Below, one piece after another: positions 26,284 through 34,912 of a DNA stretch of 64,000 nt. The notes beneath the pieces are model-generated. The model made no database searches, was not told the origin of the DNA, and saw only the letters and a list, made by a program, of their open reading frames with translations. Source of the DNA: Paracoccus sp. SCSIO 75233 (GTDB lineage Bacteria > Pseudomonadota > Alphaproteobacteria > Rhodobacterales > Rhodobacteraceae); the NCBI RefSeq assembly GCF_027912675.1, contig NZ_CP115757.1, forward strand, positions 3,203,189-3,267,188, in the 5' to 3' direction. The number at the start of each line of letters is the position of its first letter. The stretch's first letter is position 1. Both the position numbers and the translations under genes were made by a program.

Positions 26284-27426
26284 ATGACAACATCTGATAC
26301 CATCTGGAAAAATCCCGCCGACATCATCCGCAACACCCGGCCCGAAAACCCGGTCATGGTGTTCTCGCCCGGCGTGTTGCAGGCGACGGCAAAGCGGTTT
26401 CTGGCGGGGTTTCCGGGGCTCGTGACCTATGCCGTCAAATCCAACCCCGATGAAACGGTGATCGAAAATCTCGTGCAGGCCGGGATCAAGGGCTTTGACG
26501 TGGCTTCGCCCGCCGAAATCGACCTGATCGGCCGCCTCGCGCCCGAAGCCGCGCGGCATTATCACAACCCGGTCCGCTCACGCGCCGAAATCGCCCATGC
26601 GGTTCAGGCAGGGGTGACATCATGGTCGGTCGACAGCAGTTCCGAGCTTGAAAAACTGATCGAGGCCGTGCCGCCCGAAAACTGCGAAATCTCGCCGCGC
26701 TTTACCCTGCCGGTCTCGGGCGCGATCTATGATTTCGGCTCCAAATTCGGTGCGACGCCGGAACTCGCGGCGGAACTGCTGAAGCGGGTGGCGGGGGTGG
26801 GCTACATCCCCTCACTCACCTTCCACCCCGGCACCCAATGCACCGATCCCGGTGCGTGGGAACAATATATCCGCACCGCCCGCGACATCTGCGATATGGC
26901 GGGCGTGCGGGCAAGGCGGCTGAATGTCGGCGGCGGCTTCCCTTCTCACCGGGTTCACGGCGTCGAACCGGCGCTTGAGGATATTTTCGACCTGATCGGC
27001 AAGACCGCGGCAGAGGCATTCGATGGCGACGTCCCGGCGCTCGTCTGTGAACCGGGGCGGGGCATCTGCGCCGATGCGTTCTCGCTCATCACCCGCGTCA
27101 AGGCGGTCCGCGACGGCGGCCATGTCTTCCTGAATGACGGCGTCTACGGCGGGCTCGCCGAACTGCCTATCGTCGGCAATATTGACCGGGTGCAGCTTCT
27201 GACCAGGGACGGCCAGCCGCGTGACGGGGACGAGGCCGGGCGGGTCATCTTCGGCCCGACCTGCGATTCCGTCGACCGGCTTCCGGGCGAGATGGTCCTG
27301 CCCGTCGACGTGGCAGAAGGCGATTATCTGATCTTCCACGGCGCCGGTGCCTACTCCGTCGTCACCAATACCCGCTTCAACGGCTTCGGAGAGATGCAGC
27401 GGGCGACCGCCAACGCGCTCGACTAA
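26284..27426 (+). CDS. Type III PLP-dependent decarboxylase (ornithine/lysine type)
   Basis: A 380-residue alanine-racemase-fold decarboxylase. The PLP Lys is in VTYAVKSNPD near residue 55; RLNVGGGFPSH is the Gly-rich phosphate loop; EPGRGICADAF contacts PLP; FGPTCDSVDRLPGE carries the catalytic Cys from the other subunit; AYSVVTNTRFNGF is the C-terminal block. It would make putrescine or cadaverine from ornithine or lysine in the cytoplasm. The start was chosen because GGAAG lies five bases before ATGACAACA; an ATG four codons earlier is possible. It stands alone on the plus strand after the HxlR gene. Confidence 0.87.
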   Translation: MTTSDTIWKNPADIIRNTRPENPVMVFSPGVLQATAKRFLAGFPGLVTYAVKSNPDETVIENLVQAGIKGFDVASPAEIDLIGRLAPEAARHYHNPVRSRAEIAHAVQAGVTSWSVDSSSELEKLIEAVPPENCEISPRFTLPVSGAIYDFGSKFGATPELAAELLKRVAGVGYIPSLTFHPGTQCTDPGAWEQYIRTARDICDMAGVRARRLNVGGGFPSHRVHGVEPALEDIFDLIGKTAAEAFDGDVPALVCEPGRGICADAFSLITRVKAVRDGGHVFLNDGVYGGLAELPIVGNIDRVQLLTRDGQPRDGDEAGRVIFGPTCDSVDRLPGEMVLPVDVAEGDYLIFHGAGAYSVVTNTRFNGFGEMQRATANALD

Positions 27427-27440
27427 GCCGTCCCGCCTGT

Positions 27441-27519
27441 TGTGGTGCAGGTTGTGATACGTTTGTCATACGATCTGTGTACGGCCTGTGCACAGTCTGT
27501 GTACGCCTTGTGCGGGCGG
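27441..27519. repeat. Array B: seven 11-12-bp direct repeats, core TGTGYACRSYC
   Basis: Units start at 27441, 27453, 27464, 27476, 27487, 27498 and 27509. The last four are spaced exactly 11 bases apart (TGTGTACGGCC, TGTGCACAGTC, TGTGTACGCCT, TGTGCGGGCGG); the first three are looser with 11-12-base steps. The consensus and phasing equal those of array A at 15009. The array begins 15 bases after the decarboxylase stop and ends about 150 bases before the DUF2235 gene. Confidence 0.7.
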
Positions 27520-27670
27520 TTTTCGGGCGTTTTCCGGCCCGATCCGCCCGCCTCGCCCTCGCTTCTGCTTATGGATGACCCGGCCTAAGCAAGCGCCGCG
27601 CGCTTGGGTGTTGAATCCCGGTCACAAACAGCTTCATTTTCATTGAGGGATTTGCTGCTAGTTTGAACCC

Positions 27671-28735
27671 ATGAATCGACCGCCCGTGACACATGTCGTC
27701 CTGATCGACGGCACTTTCGCCTCGCTGATGGAAGGGCGGCATTCCAATATCGGGCAGATCTACCGCCTGCTGCGTCTCCAGCGGGGGCTGGGGTTCCGGG
27801 TACATTACACAGCCGGTCAGCAGTGGGAGGCATGGCGCAGCCTGATGGGCATCGCAATGGGGCGCGGCATGGGCGGGCGCATCCGGGACGCCTATGGCTG
27901 GCTCGCCTCCTCCTACCGGCCGGGGGACCGGGTTTTCCTGATGGGATATTCCCGTGGGGCTTTCGCCATCCGCTCCCTCGCCGCGATGATCCACCGGATC
28001 GGCCTGCTGCGCGCCGACGCCGCGACGGAGCGGAATATCCAGCGTGTCTGGCGCTTCTATCGCGAGGGGGTGCAGGATCAGCGCGCGGCGCATATGCGCA
28101 GCAATCTCTGCCATGACGACGCGCCGATCGACTTTCTGGGTGTGTTCGATACGGTCATGGCGCTGGGCATTCGTCTGCCGCTTCTGTGGATGCTGACGGA
28201 GCCGCGCTTCCGTTTCCATGACCAGCATCTCGGCGCGAATGTGCGCCGGGGCGTGCAGGCGCTGGCGCTGAACGAAAACCGCGCCGCCTTCCAGCCGATC
28301 CTGTGGAGCAGCAAGGATCACCCGCAAGGCACGATCAGCCAGATGTGGTTTCGCGGGGCGCATTCCGATATCGGCGGCCAGCTCTGGGGCGATGAAACCG
28401 CGCGGCCATTGGCGAATATCCCGCTGGTCTGGATGCTGGAACAGGCAGAGCAGGCCGGACTGCCCCTGCCGGAATCGTGGCGCTGGCGGTTTTTGTCGGA
28501 TGCCGACGCGCCCTCCATCGGCAACTGGCGCGGCTGGGGCAAGGCGTTCCTCGCCCGTTCGCCCCGCGTTGCAGGGCTGGACCCGAGCGAGGATCTGCAC
28601 GACTCCGTAGCGCTGCCTTATGACGGCCCCGCCATCCTCGCCGGCCATCTGGCCCCCCACGCCACCGAACAAGACCCCACCCGCACCCGCCGCCGCGAAC
28701 GCTATTTGCGGCGACCGGGGCAGAGCTATTACTGA
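27671..28735 (+). CDS. DUF2235 alpha/beta-hydrolase-like protein
   Basis: A 354-residue protein of the DUF2235 family, which includes Tle1-type phospholipase effectors and stand-alone hydrolases. It has the N-terminal VVLIDGTFAS, the nucleophile elbow FLMGYSRGAFAIRSLAAMI with the candidate Ser, FLGVFDTVMALG (candidate acid), and WFRGAHSDIGG with the candidate His. So the Ser-Asp-His elements are present. No type VI secretion genes (vgrG, paar, immunity) are adjacent, so a secreted-effector role is not supported. No strong ribosome binding site is seen. It is convergent with metF and preceded by array B. Confidence 0.82.
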   Translation: MNRPPVTHVVLIDGTFASLMEGRHSNIGQIYRLLRLQRGLGFRVHYTAGQQWEAWRSLMGIAMGRGMGGRIRDAYGWLASSYRPGDRVFLMGYSRGAFAIRSLAAMIHRIGLLRADAATERNIQRVWRFYREGVQDQRAAHMRSNLCHDDAPIDFLGVFDTVMALGIRLPLLWMLTEPRFRFHDQHLGANVRRGVQALALNENRAAFQPILWSSKDHPQGTISQMWFRGAHSDIGGQLWGDETARPLANIPLVWMLEQAEQAGLPLPESWRWRFLSDADAPSIGNWRGWGKAFLARSPRVAGLDPSEDLHDSVALPYDGPAILAGHLAPHATEQDPTRTRRRERYLRRPGQSYY

Positions 28736-28765
28736 TAGGTCCGGCTGTTAACGGATCGTTAGGAA

Positions 28766-29623
28766 TCAGGCGGCGAGGCCGGTTTCCGTCACGCCCAGAT
28801 CGCGGCAGACCTGAAGCGTCAGATCGGGCTTGTTCAGCGTGTAGAAATGCAGCTGCTCCACCCCGCCATCCAGCAATTTACGGCACAGATCGGCGCAGAT
28901 CTCACGCGCCAGCGCTGCCTCGCCCTCCGGCCCGGCGGCCTCGAACGCGTCGACGGCCCATTGCGGGACCGAGGTGCCGCAGCTTGCGGCGAATTTGCGA
29001 GCGCCTTTCCAGCTTTGGATCGGCAGAATACCGGGCAGGATCGGGGCGTCGATCCCAGCGGCCGCGCAGTCATCGCGGAAGCGGAAAAACGTGTCCGCAT
29101 CGAAGAAAAACTGCGTGATGGCCGAGGTCGCGCCCGCGTCGATCTTGCGCTTCAGAAACGCCACATCCGCCGCCGATGATCCCCCGGAATCCGGATGCGG
29201 CTCGGGATAGGCGCCAACGCGGATGGTGAAATCGCCACGCGCCGCAATCGCCTCGATCAGCTCGATGGAGGAGGCAAACCCCTCCGGATGCGCCTCCCAT
29301 TTCGCCTGCCCCTTGGGGGCATCGCCGCGCAGCGCCACGATCTCGCGAATGCCGGCTTCCGCATAGCCCTCGACGATCTCCATCGTTTCGGCCTTGCTGG
29401 CATCGACACAGGTCAGATGCGCCGCGACATTCAGCCCGTAGTGATTCGACAAAGCTGTCACCGCCTCATGCGTCAATTGCCGCGTGGTTCCGCCCGCCCC
29501 ATAGGTGACGGAGACGAAATCCGGTTGCAGCGGTTGCAGGGCGCGGGCCGTTTCCCAAAGCCGGAACGACGCGTCCAGATTGCGCGGCGGGAAAAACTCG
29601 AAGCTGACGGCAGGGGTTTTCAT
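28766..29623 (-). CDS. metF: 5,10-methylenetetrahydrofolate reductase
   Basis: A 285-residue flavoenzyme of normal length. It starts MKTPAVSFEFFPPRN with the catalytic Glu in EFFPP, and has FVSVTYGAGGTTR, AHLTCVDA, VALRGDAPKG (FAD contact), RVGAYPEPHP and AITQFFFDADTF. It makes 5-methyl-THF for methionine synthesis. The divergent neighbour is a MetR-like activator, with 74 bases between them, and a candidate MetR box lies there. AGGAAT precedes the start by a few bases. Confidence 0.95.
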   Translation of the reverse strand: MKTPAVSFEFFPPRNLDASFRLWETARALQPLQPDFVSVTYGAGGTTRQLTHEAVTALSNHYGLNVAAHLTCVDASKAETMEIVEGYAEAGIREIVALRGDAPKGQAKWEAHPEGFASSIELIEAIAARGDFTIRVGAYPEPHPDSGGSSAADVAFLKRKIDAGATSAITQFFFDADTFFRFRDDCAAAGIDAPILPGILPIQSWKGARKFAASCGTSVPQWAVDAFEAAGPEGEAALAREICADLCRKLLDGGVEQLHFYTLNKPDLTLQVCRDLGVTETGLAA

Positions 29624-29667
29624 CTTAAATTCCTTTCAGTCGCCGCCTTGTGCCAGATCGCGCGGCG

Positions 29668-29680
29668 TGAGACAAATTCA
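29668..29680. promoter_or_regulatory. Candidate MetR box
   Basis: TGAGACAAATTCA fits the enterobacterial MetR pattern TGAA-N5-TTCA with one mismatch and sits in the metF-metR intergenic region, 18 bases before the metR start. Confidence 0.35.
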
Positions 29681-29697
29681 TATTCCACATCATCATA

Positions 29698-30618
29698 ATG
29701 AGTCTGATGCATATAGAGCTTCGCCATCTCCGCACGGTTCGCGCCATTCACCGGCAGGGTGGGCTGGCGCGGGCGGCGGACGTGCTGAACATAACACAAT
29801 CCGCCCTGTCCCATCAGGTGAAGGCTCTGGAGGATCAGGTCGGGGTGGAGCTTTTCGTCCGCCGCGCCCGCCCGATGCGGCTGACGGCAGCAGGAATGCG
29901 GCTTTTGCGGCTGGCCGATCAGGTGTTGCCACTGGTCGAGGCCGCCGAATCGGAACTGCGCGGTGTCGAGGCCGGACGGGTCGGTCAGTTGCATATTGCG
30001 CTGGAATGCCATGCCTGTTTCGACTGGGTGCTGCCGGTGCTGGATCAGTTCCGTCACAGCTTCCCCGAGGTCGATCTGGACATCCGCCAGCGCCTCGCCT
30101 TCGCCGCGCTGCCTGCGCTTCAGCGGGAGGAGGTTGATCTGGTGGTGTCGATGGACCCGGAGGAATTGCCCGGTATCCGGTTTGAGGCGCTGTTCGACTA
30201 CGCCCCGACACTGGTCGTCGCGGCGGGTCACCCGCTGGCGGCGCGCGGCTTTGCCGAGCCGCAGGATCTGGCGGGCGAACGGCTGATCGTCTACCCGATG
30301 GAGCGGGAGCGACTGGATGTGTTCTCGGAATTCCTCACCCCGGCGGGGGTCGAGCCGCGCGAGGTGCGGCAGGTGGAACTGACCGATGTGACGCTGATGC
30401 TGGTCGCTGCGGGGCGCGGCGTGGCGGTGATGCCGGACTGGGTTCTGCGGCGGCATTCCGCAAATCCCGAGCTGAGCTTTGTACGGCTGGGTGAAGCCGG
30501 TGTCCGGCGGACGGTCTACGCTGCCTTGCGCGAGGGCGATTATCCACAACCCTACATGCAGCATGTCCTGCGACTGGCGCGGATGGAGGGGGTCCGGGCG
30601 GGGCGTCCCCTGGCCTGA
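29698..30618 (+). CDS. metR: LysR-family regulator, MetR-like
   Basis: A 306-residue LysR-type regulator. The helix-turn-helix lies in residues about 5-65 (HLRTVRAIHRQGGLARAADV, TQSALSHQVKALEDQVG) and the effector domain follows. The region QLHIALECHACFDWVLPVLD is the MetR pattern, in which the pocket binds homocysteine. Its position divergent from metF supports the assignment and control of methionine synthesis in response to homocysteine. ATG codons at 29698 and 29707 are both possible starts. Confidence 0.85.
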   Translation: MSLMHIELRHLRTVRAIHRQGGLARAADVLNITQSALSHQVKALEDQVGVELFVRRARPMRLTAAGMRLLRLADQVLPLVEAAESELRGVEAGRVGQLHIALECHACFDWVLPVLDQFRHSFPEVDLDIRQRLAFAALPALQREEVDLVVSMDPEELPGIRFEALFDYAPTLVVAAGHPLAARGFAEPQDLAGERLIVYPMERERLDVFSEFLTPAGVEPREVRQVELTDVTLMLVAAGRGVAVMPDWVLRRHSANPELSFVRLGEAGVRRTVYAALREGDYPQPYMQHVLRLARMEGVRAGRPLA

Positions 30619-30718
30619 GCGGCGCAATGGCGTAATACCGTGCATTTGCAGGCGCAGCCTTCCCTTCCTGCGCCAATGCCCCTAAACCCGCGCCAAACCG
30701 AGACACAGGAGCGCCGCG

Positions 30719-31507
30719 ATGCAAAGCGCCAATATGAACGTGATGATCAAGGCTGCCCGCAAGGCGGGGCGCAGCCTGGTCAAGGATTTCCGCGAGGTCG
30801 AGAACCTTCAGGTGAGCGTGAAGGGCGCGGGCGATTTCGTGAGCCGCGCGGATCACGAGTCGGAGCGGATCATCAAGGAAGAACTGCGCGGCGCACGGCC
30901 GAATTACGGCTGGCTGGGCGAGGAAACCGGGGCAGAGCCGGGCGAGGACCCGACGCGGCGCTGGCTGGTCGATCCGCTGGACGGCACGACGAATTTCCTG
31001 CACGGCCTGCCGCATTGGGCGGTCTCCATCGCGCTTGAGCATAAGGGGGAGATCATCGCGGCGGTTGTCTTCGACGCCGCCAAGGATGAGCTTTACACGG
31101 CGGAGAAGGGCGGCGGCGCATGGATGAACGGGCAGCGTCTGCGCGTCTCGGGACGTCGCAAGATGATCGAATCGGTCTTCGCGACCGGGGTGCCGTTTGG
31201 CGGTAACGGGCCGCTGCCCGCAACGCTGAAGGATCTCGCCCGGCTGATGCCGATTACGGCGGGGGTGCGGCGCTTCGGGACCGCCTCGCTCGATATGGCC
31301 TATGTCGCTGCGGGTCGGTTCGACGGCTATTGGGAGCGTCATATCAATGCGTGGGATATTGCCGCGGGCATTCTGCTGGTGAAGGAAGCCGGCGGTTTTG
31401 TCGAGACGATCCGGGGTGACGGCCCGGTTGTCGACGCGGGCAACATTGTCTGCGCCAATCCGCAGGTTTTCCCGGAGCTGGCGAAGATCGTCAGGACGTG
31501 GGACTGA
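30719..31507 (+). CDS. suhB: Inositol-1-monophosphatase family protein SuhB
   Basis: A 262-residue phosphatase of the IMPase family with all metal motifs: WLGEETG, WLVDPLDGTTNFLHGLPHWA and HINAWDIAAGILLVKEAGG. It dephosphorylates inositol phosphates; SuhB of E. coli also joins rRNA antitermination complexes, which is family knowledge. AGGAG lies seven bases before the start. It is translationally coupled to ybgC, whose ATG overlaps its stop in TGATG. Confidence 0.92.
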   Translation: MQSANMNVMIKAARKAGRSLVKDFREVENLQVSVKGAGDFVSRADHESERIIKEELRGARPNYGWLGEETGAEPGEDPTRRWLVDPLDGTTNFLHGLPHWAVSIALEHKGEIIAAVVFDAAKDELYTAEKGGGAWMNGQRLRVSGRRKMIESVFATGVPFGGNGPLPATLKDLARLMPITAGVRRFGTASLDMAYVAAGRFDGYWERHINAWDIAAGILLVKEAGGFVETIRGDGPVVDAGNIVCANPQVFPELAKIVRTWD

Positions 31508-31896
31508 TGCATCGCTGGCCGGTTCGGGTTTATTACGAAGACACCGATCTCGCCGGGATCGTCTATTACGCGAATTACCTGAAATTCATTGAACGCGCCC
31601 GGACGGAGTGGATTCGTGAACTCGGCTTCGACCAGACGCGGCTGAAACAGGATCAGGGGATCGTGTTTGCCGTCCGCCGGGTGGAGGCGGATTATCTGGC
31701 CCCTGCCGTTTTCGACGATGCGTTGACCGTGACAACTTCCCCGGTCCGGATCACGCCTGCGCGGATCGAGTTGGATCAGCAGGTGACGCGCGGCGAGCAG
31801 GTGCTTTTCGCGGCGAAGGTGACGCTGGCCTGCCTTGGGCCGGATATGCGTCCGCGCCGTCTGCCGGGCGATCTCGGGCAACTCATGCGAAGTTGA
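31507..31896 (+). CDS. ybgC: Tol-Pal associated acyl-CoA thioesterase YbgC
   Basis: A 129-residue hotdog-fold thioesterase with the 4HBT active-site segment VYYEDTDLAGIVYYANYLKF (Asp acting as catalyst) and ERARTEWIRELG. A GTG three codons upstream is possible, but the ATG overlapping the suhB stop is typical for coupling. YbgC cleaves acyl-CoA or acyl-ACP and is commonly the first gene of tol-pal clusters, as here: tolQ follows after 81 bases. Confidence 0.92.
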   Translation: MHRWPVRVYYEDTDLAGIVYYANYLKFIERARTEWIRELGFDQTRLKQDQGIVFAVRRVEADYLAPAVFDDALTVTTSPVRITPARIELDQQVTRGEQVLFAAKVTLACLGPDMRPRRLPGDLGQLMRS

Positions 31897-31907
31897 TTGT
31901 CATTTTG

Positions 31908-31937
31908 TTGGTCGCCCGGAACGAACTCTGCTAGAAC
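31908..31937 (+). promoter_or_regulatory. Possible sigma-70-type promoter of tolQ
   Basis: TTGGTC (31908-31913) and TAGAAC (31932-31937) are 18 bases apart, 40 bases before the tolQ start. Both hexamers deviate from consensus, so this is a weak suggestion; the genes could also be read through from suhB-ybgC. Confidence 0.25.
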
Positions 31938-31977
31938 GGCCTGCAAGGCAAAAATGCCAGGAAATTTCGGGCAGGTC

Positions 31978-32652
31978 ATGGAACAAATCGATTTTTCGCT
32001 GATCGCGCTTTTCATGCGCGCCTCGCTGATCGTCAAGATCGTGATGGTGCTGCTGATCCTTGCGTCGTTCTGGTCGTGGGCGATCATCATTCAGAAGGCG
32101 ATGAAATTCACAGCCGCACGGGCCGAGGCAGCGAAGTTCGACCGGGCATTCTGGTCCGGGGAGCCGCTGGACGATCTCTATGACCGGATCGGGGAGACGC
32201 CGCGCGGTGCTGCGGAGCGGATTTTCGCGGCTGGAATGGGCGAATGGCGGAAATCGCAGGATGACACGGGCGAGATGATCCCCGGCACGCAATCCCGCGT
32301 GGACCGGGCGATGAATGTCGCCATCGGACGGGAGGAGGCGCGGCTGACGCGCGGCCTTTCGTTCCTTGCCACGATCGGTTCGACCGCGCCGTTTATCGGG
32401 TTGTTCGGGACGGTCTGGGGCATCAAGACCGCGTTTGAGCAGATAGCGATTGCGCAGGACACCTCGCTCGCCGTGGTCGCGCCGGGGATTGCCGAGGCGC
32501 TGCTGGCAACCGCGCTTGGTCTGCTGGCGGCGATCCCGGCGGTGATCTTTTACAATAAATTCACCTCGGACACGGACCGGATTGCGCGGAACTATGAGAA
32601 TTTCGCCGATGAGTTCTCGACCATCCTGTCGCGCCAGTTGAACGAGGCTTAG
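31978..32652 (+). CDS. tolQ: Tol-Pal system proton channel subunit TolQ
   Basis: A 224-residue inner membrane protein of the ExbB/MotA/TolQ family. Transmembrane segments are at about 14-36, 128-150 and 162-185, the latter two forming TRGLSFLATIGSTAPFIGLF, GTVWGIKTAF and ALLATALGLLAAIPAVIFYN. With TolR it uses the proton gradient to energise TolA during division. The start MEQIDFS follows GGGCAGG; an ATG eight codons earlier cannot be excluded. Confidence 0.95.
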   Translation: MEQIDFSLIALFMRASLIVKIVMVLLILASFWSWAIIIQKAMKFTAARAEAAKFDRAFWSGEPLDDLYDRIGETPRGAAERIFAAGMGEWRKSQDDTGEMIPGTQSRVDRAMNVAIGREEARLTRGLSFLATIGSTAPFIGLFGTVWGIKTAFEQIAIAQDTSLAVVAPGIAEALLATALGLLAAIPAVIFYNKFTSDTDRIARNYENFADEFSTILSRQLNEA

Positions 32653-32655
32653 GCC

Positions 32656-33105
32656 ATGCAGGCTCAATCCCGACAGTCAGGAACCCGCCGCGGTCGCCGC
32701 CGCGGGCAGCCGATGGCGGAAATCAACGTGACGCCGTTTGTCGACGTGATGCTGGTGCTGCTGATCATCTTCATGGTGGCGGCGCCCCTGTTGACCGTGG
32801 GCGTGCCGTTGCAACTGCCCGATACGGCGGCCAATGCCGTGACCGCCGAGCCGGAGGAGCCGCTGACCGTGTCGGTGCCCGCTGACGGGCCGCTGATGCT
32901 GATGGAGGACAGCGTGTCGGAGGACGAACTCGTCACCCGGCTGCGCGAGATGGCGGCGGTGCGGCAATCCTCCAAGATATTCATCCGCGCCGATGGCTCC
33001 ATCCCTTATTCCCGCGTGGTGCAGGTTATGGGCGCGCTGAACGCGGCCGGCTTCAACAATATCGTGCTGGTGACCGATACCGGCGGGCCGCGGATGGACG
33101 GCTGA
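32656..33105 (+). CDS. tolR: Tol-Pal system protein TolR
   Basis: A 149-residue ExbD/TolR protein. A basic N-terminus is followed by AEINVTPFVDVMLVLLIIFM, which contains the single membrane helix with the proton-carrying Asp. The periplasmic domain follows, with SKIFIRADGSIPYSRVVQVM near the end. It follows tolQ after three bases and precedes tolA by four. Confidence 0.95.
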   Translation: MQAQSRQSGTRRGRRRGQPMAEINVTPFVDVMLVLLIIFMVAAPLLTVGVPLQLPDTAANAVTAEPEEPLTVSVPADGPLMLMEDSVSEDELVTRLREMAAVRQSSKIFIRADGSIPYSRVVQVMGALNAAGFNNIVLVTDTGGPRMDG

Positions 33106-33109
33106 GGCC

Positions 33110-34912
33110 ATGCTTGATCCGCTGGAGGCCGAACCCAAGGGTCGCGACCGCGTCGAGCGGGCGGGGTTCTGGATTTCGGGGCTGGCCCATACCGGGCTGG
33201 TGCTGTGGGCGCTTGTAGGCGGAGCCTTGTTTGCGGCGCGCGATAACCCGCCGCCGCAACTGACCGAGGTCGCGACGATCTCCGGCGCGGAGTTCGAGGA
33301 TTTGGCGGCGCGGTCTCGCGGGGCAGGGCCTGTCGGGCAGGCCGATGGCGAGGCGCCGGAGCAGCCGTTGACGCCCGGCGATACGACGGCACCGGAAGGC
33401 CCCGACCTGGCGCTTGATGTGCCGGAGCCGGACAGTACAGCGACGACCCTGCCGGAGGCGGCGACGGTATCGGAGGACGCGCCCGACCTGAGCGATTTCG
33501 AGGATCAGACGCCGCCTGTCGACGTGGCAACGATTGCGCCGGAGCCTGCGCAGCCAGCGCCGGTCGAGGATACCGCCCCCGATGCGCCGGGTCAGGACGT
33601 CTCGCCCGAAACCAGCACGCCGCTTCGCCCCGACAACCAGCCGGATGCGCCGCAGGAGCCGGAGACGCCGCCGGTGTCGGAGCTTGCGCTTGCCACCTCT
33701 CGCCGCCCGCCGGAGCGCCCGGAAGGCTTGCGCGAGGCGGTGCTTGCCGCTCGTCGCGCGGCAGAGGAGGCGGAAGCGGTGGCTGCCGCACAGGCCGAGG
33801 CGGATCGGATCGCGGCGCAGCAGCAACAGGCGGAAGAGGAACGGCTGGCTGCGGAGGCTGCGGCAGAAGCGGAGCAGGAGCGTCTGGCGCAGGAGGCGGC
33901 GGCGAGAGAGGCGGCGGCGCAGGCTGCGGAAGAACAACGTCTGGCGGAAGAGCGGCAGACCGAGGAAGCGCGCCAGCGTGCGGAGGCGGAACGGCTGGCG
34001 GCAGAACAGGCTGAGGCCGAGCGTTTGGCCGAAGAACAGCGGCGCGCGGAGCAGGAACGTCTTGAGGCGGAACGGCAGGCCGAAGAACAGCGGCTTGCTG
34101 CCGAAAGGGCCGAAGCCGAGAGATTGGCGGAGGAAGCCCGGCGGCGCGAGGAAGAACGGCTTGCGGAGGAGGCCCGCTTAGAGGCGGAACGCGTTGCCGA
34201 AGAAGAACGTCGGCGCGAGGAAGAGGCGCGGGCGGAGCGTGAGCGTCTGGCGCGTGAGGCGCAGGAGCGCGCGGAGGAAGAAGCACGTGCCGCCGCTGAG
34301 GCCGAACTCGCCCGGCGGTCGGCGCTTGCCGAGCAACTCGCCGAGGAACAGCGTCTGCAAGAGGAAGCCGCCGCCGCTGAGGAAGCGACGCCAAGTCCGG
34401 TCGATGGCAACGCGCCGGAGGGCGTGGGCGAAGGTGGCGGGTCGGATATTCTGACCGATGCGCTCAATCAGGCTGGGGCTGCCGCGATTCAGCCGGATGT
34501 GCTGGACGATGCGCTTGCCGATGCAATGGGCGAGACGCGACCGTCTGAGATCGTCCGCGACGACACTCTGGACATCGCGACAGTGCCGATGACGGACGCG
34601 GAGAAAGACGGCTTCCGGGATGCGGTGCAAGGGTGCTGGAATCTGGCAACGCTGTCCACGGACGCCGCCGAGATGCGTGTGGTCGTTGGTTTTGCGATGG
34701 ATCGCGACGGGATGCCAGACCCGAACAGTTTCCGCATTGTCGGTGATCCTGAGCCGGAACCGTCACGGCAGCGCGCATATGAGGCAGCGCGCCGTGCCGT
34801 TCTAAGATGTGCGATGGAACAGGGGGGGTATGACCTGCCAGCGGATAAGTATAATGAGTGGGACGATGTCGAGATGACCTTTACTCCGACCGGTGTCGAG
34901 GGGTTTGAATGA
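33110..34912 (+). CDS. tolA: Tol-Pal system protein TolA, long form
   Basis: A 600-residue TolA. The membrane anchor is about residues 22-43 (FWISGLAHTGLVLWALVGG). Residues about 45-195 are an acidic, Pro-rich, low-complexity stretch. About 200-430 is a long charged Ala/Glu/Arg helix with EAERLAEEQ-like repeats, expected to span the periplasm. The C-terminal domain (about 470-600) ends in PADKYNEWDDVEMTFTPTG and should bind TolB, Pal or colicin-like partners. E. coli TolA has 421 residues, so this one has an extra linker and longer helix. The internal repetition is in the protein and DNA of the helix. Stop overlaps tolB start. Confidence 0.9.
   Translation: MLDPLEAEPKGRDRVERAGFWISGLAHTGLVLWALVGGALFAARDNPPPQLTEVATISGAEFEDLAARSRGAGPVGQADGEAPEQPLTPGDTTAPEGPDLALDVPEPDSTATTLPEAATVSEDAPDLSDFEDQTPPVDVATIAPEPAQPAPVEDTAPDAPGQDVSPETSTPLRPDNQPDAPQEPETPPVSELALATSRRPPERPEGLREAVLAARRAAEEAEAVAAAQAEADRIAAQQQQAEEERLAAEAAAEAEQERLAQEAAAREAAAQAAEEQRLAEERQTEEARQRAEAERLAAEQAEAERLAEEQRRAEQERLEAERQAEEQRLAAERAEAERLAEEARRREEERLAEEARLEAERVAEEERRREEEARAERERLAREAQERAEEEARAAAEAELARRSALAEQLAEEQRLQEEAAAAEEATPSPVDGNAPEGVGEGGGSDILTDALNQAGAAAIQPDVLDDALADAMGETRPSEIVRDDTLDIATVPMTDAEKDGFRDAVQGCWNLATLSTDAAEMRVVVGFAMDRDGMPDPNSFRIVGDPEPEPSRQRAYEAARRAVLRCAMEQGGYDLPADKYNEWDDVEMTFTPTGVEGFE

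Noticed and set aside
27671-28735. DUF2235 protein as a type VI secretion effector
   Set aside because: No VgrG, PAAR, chaperone or immunity gene lies nearby; kept only as a hydrolase-like protein.
33750-34380. Repetitive DNA that could be taken for a tandem repeat or CRISPR-like array
   Set aside because: Repeats are irregular, in frame, and explained by the TolA helical domain; there are no uniform repeats or spacers.
33006-34394. Pro/Arg-rich minus-strand frame opposite tolA
   Set aside because: Produced by the repetitive Glu/Ala/Arg codons of the TolA helix read backwards.
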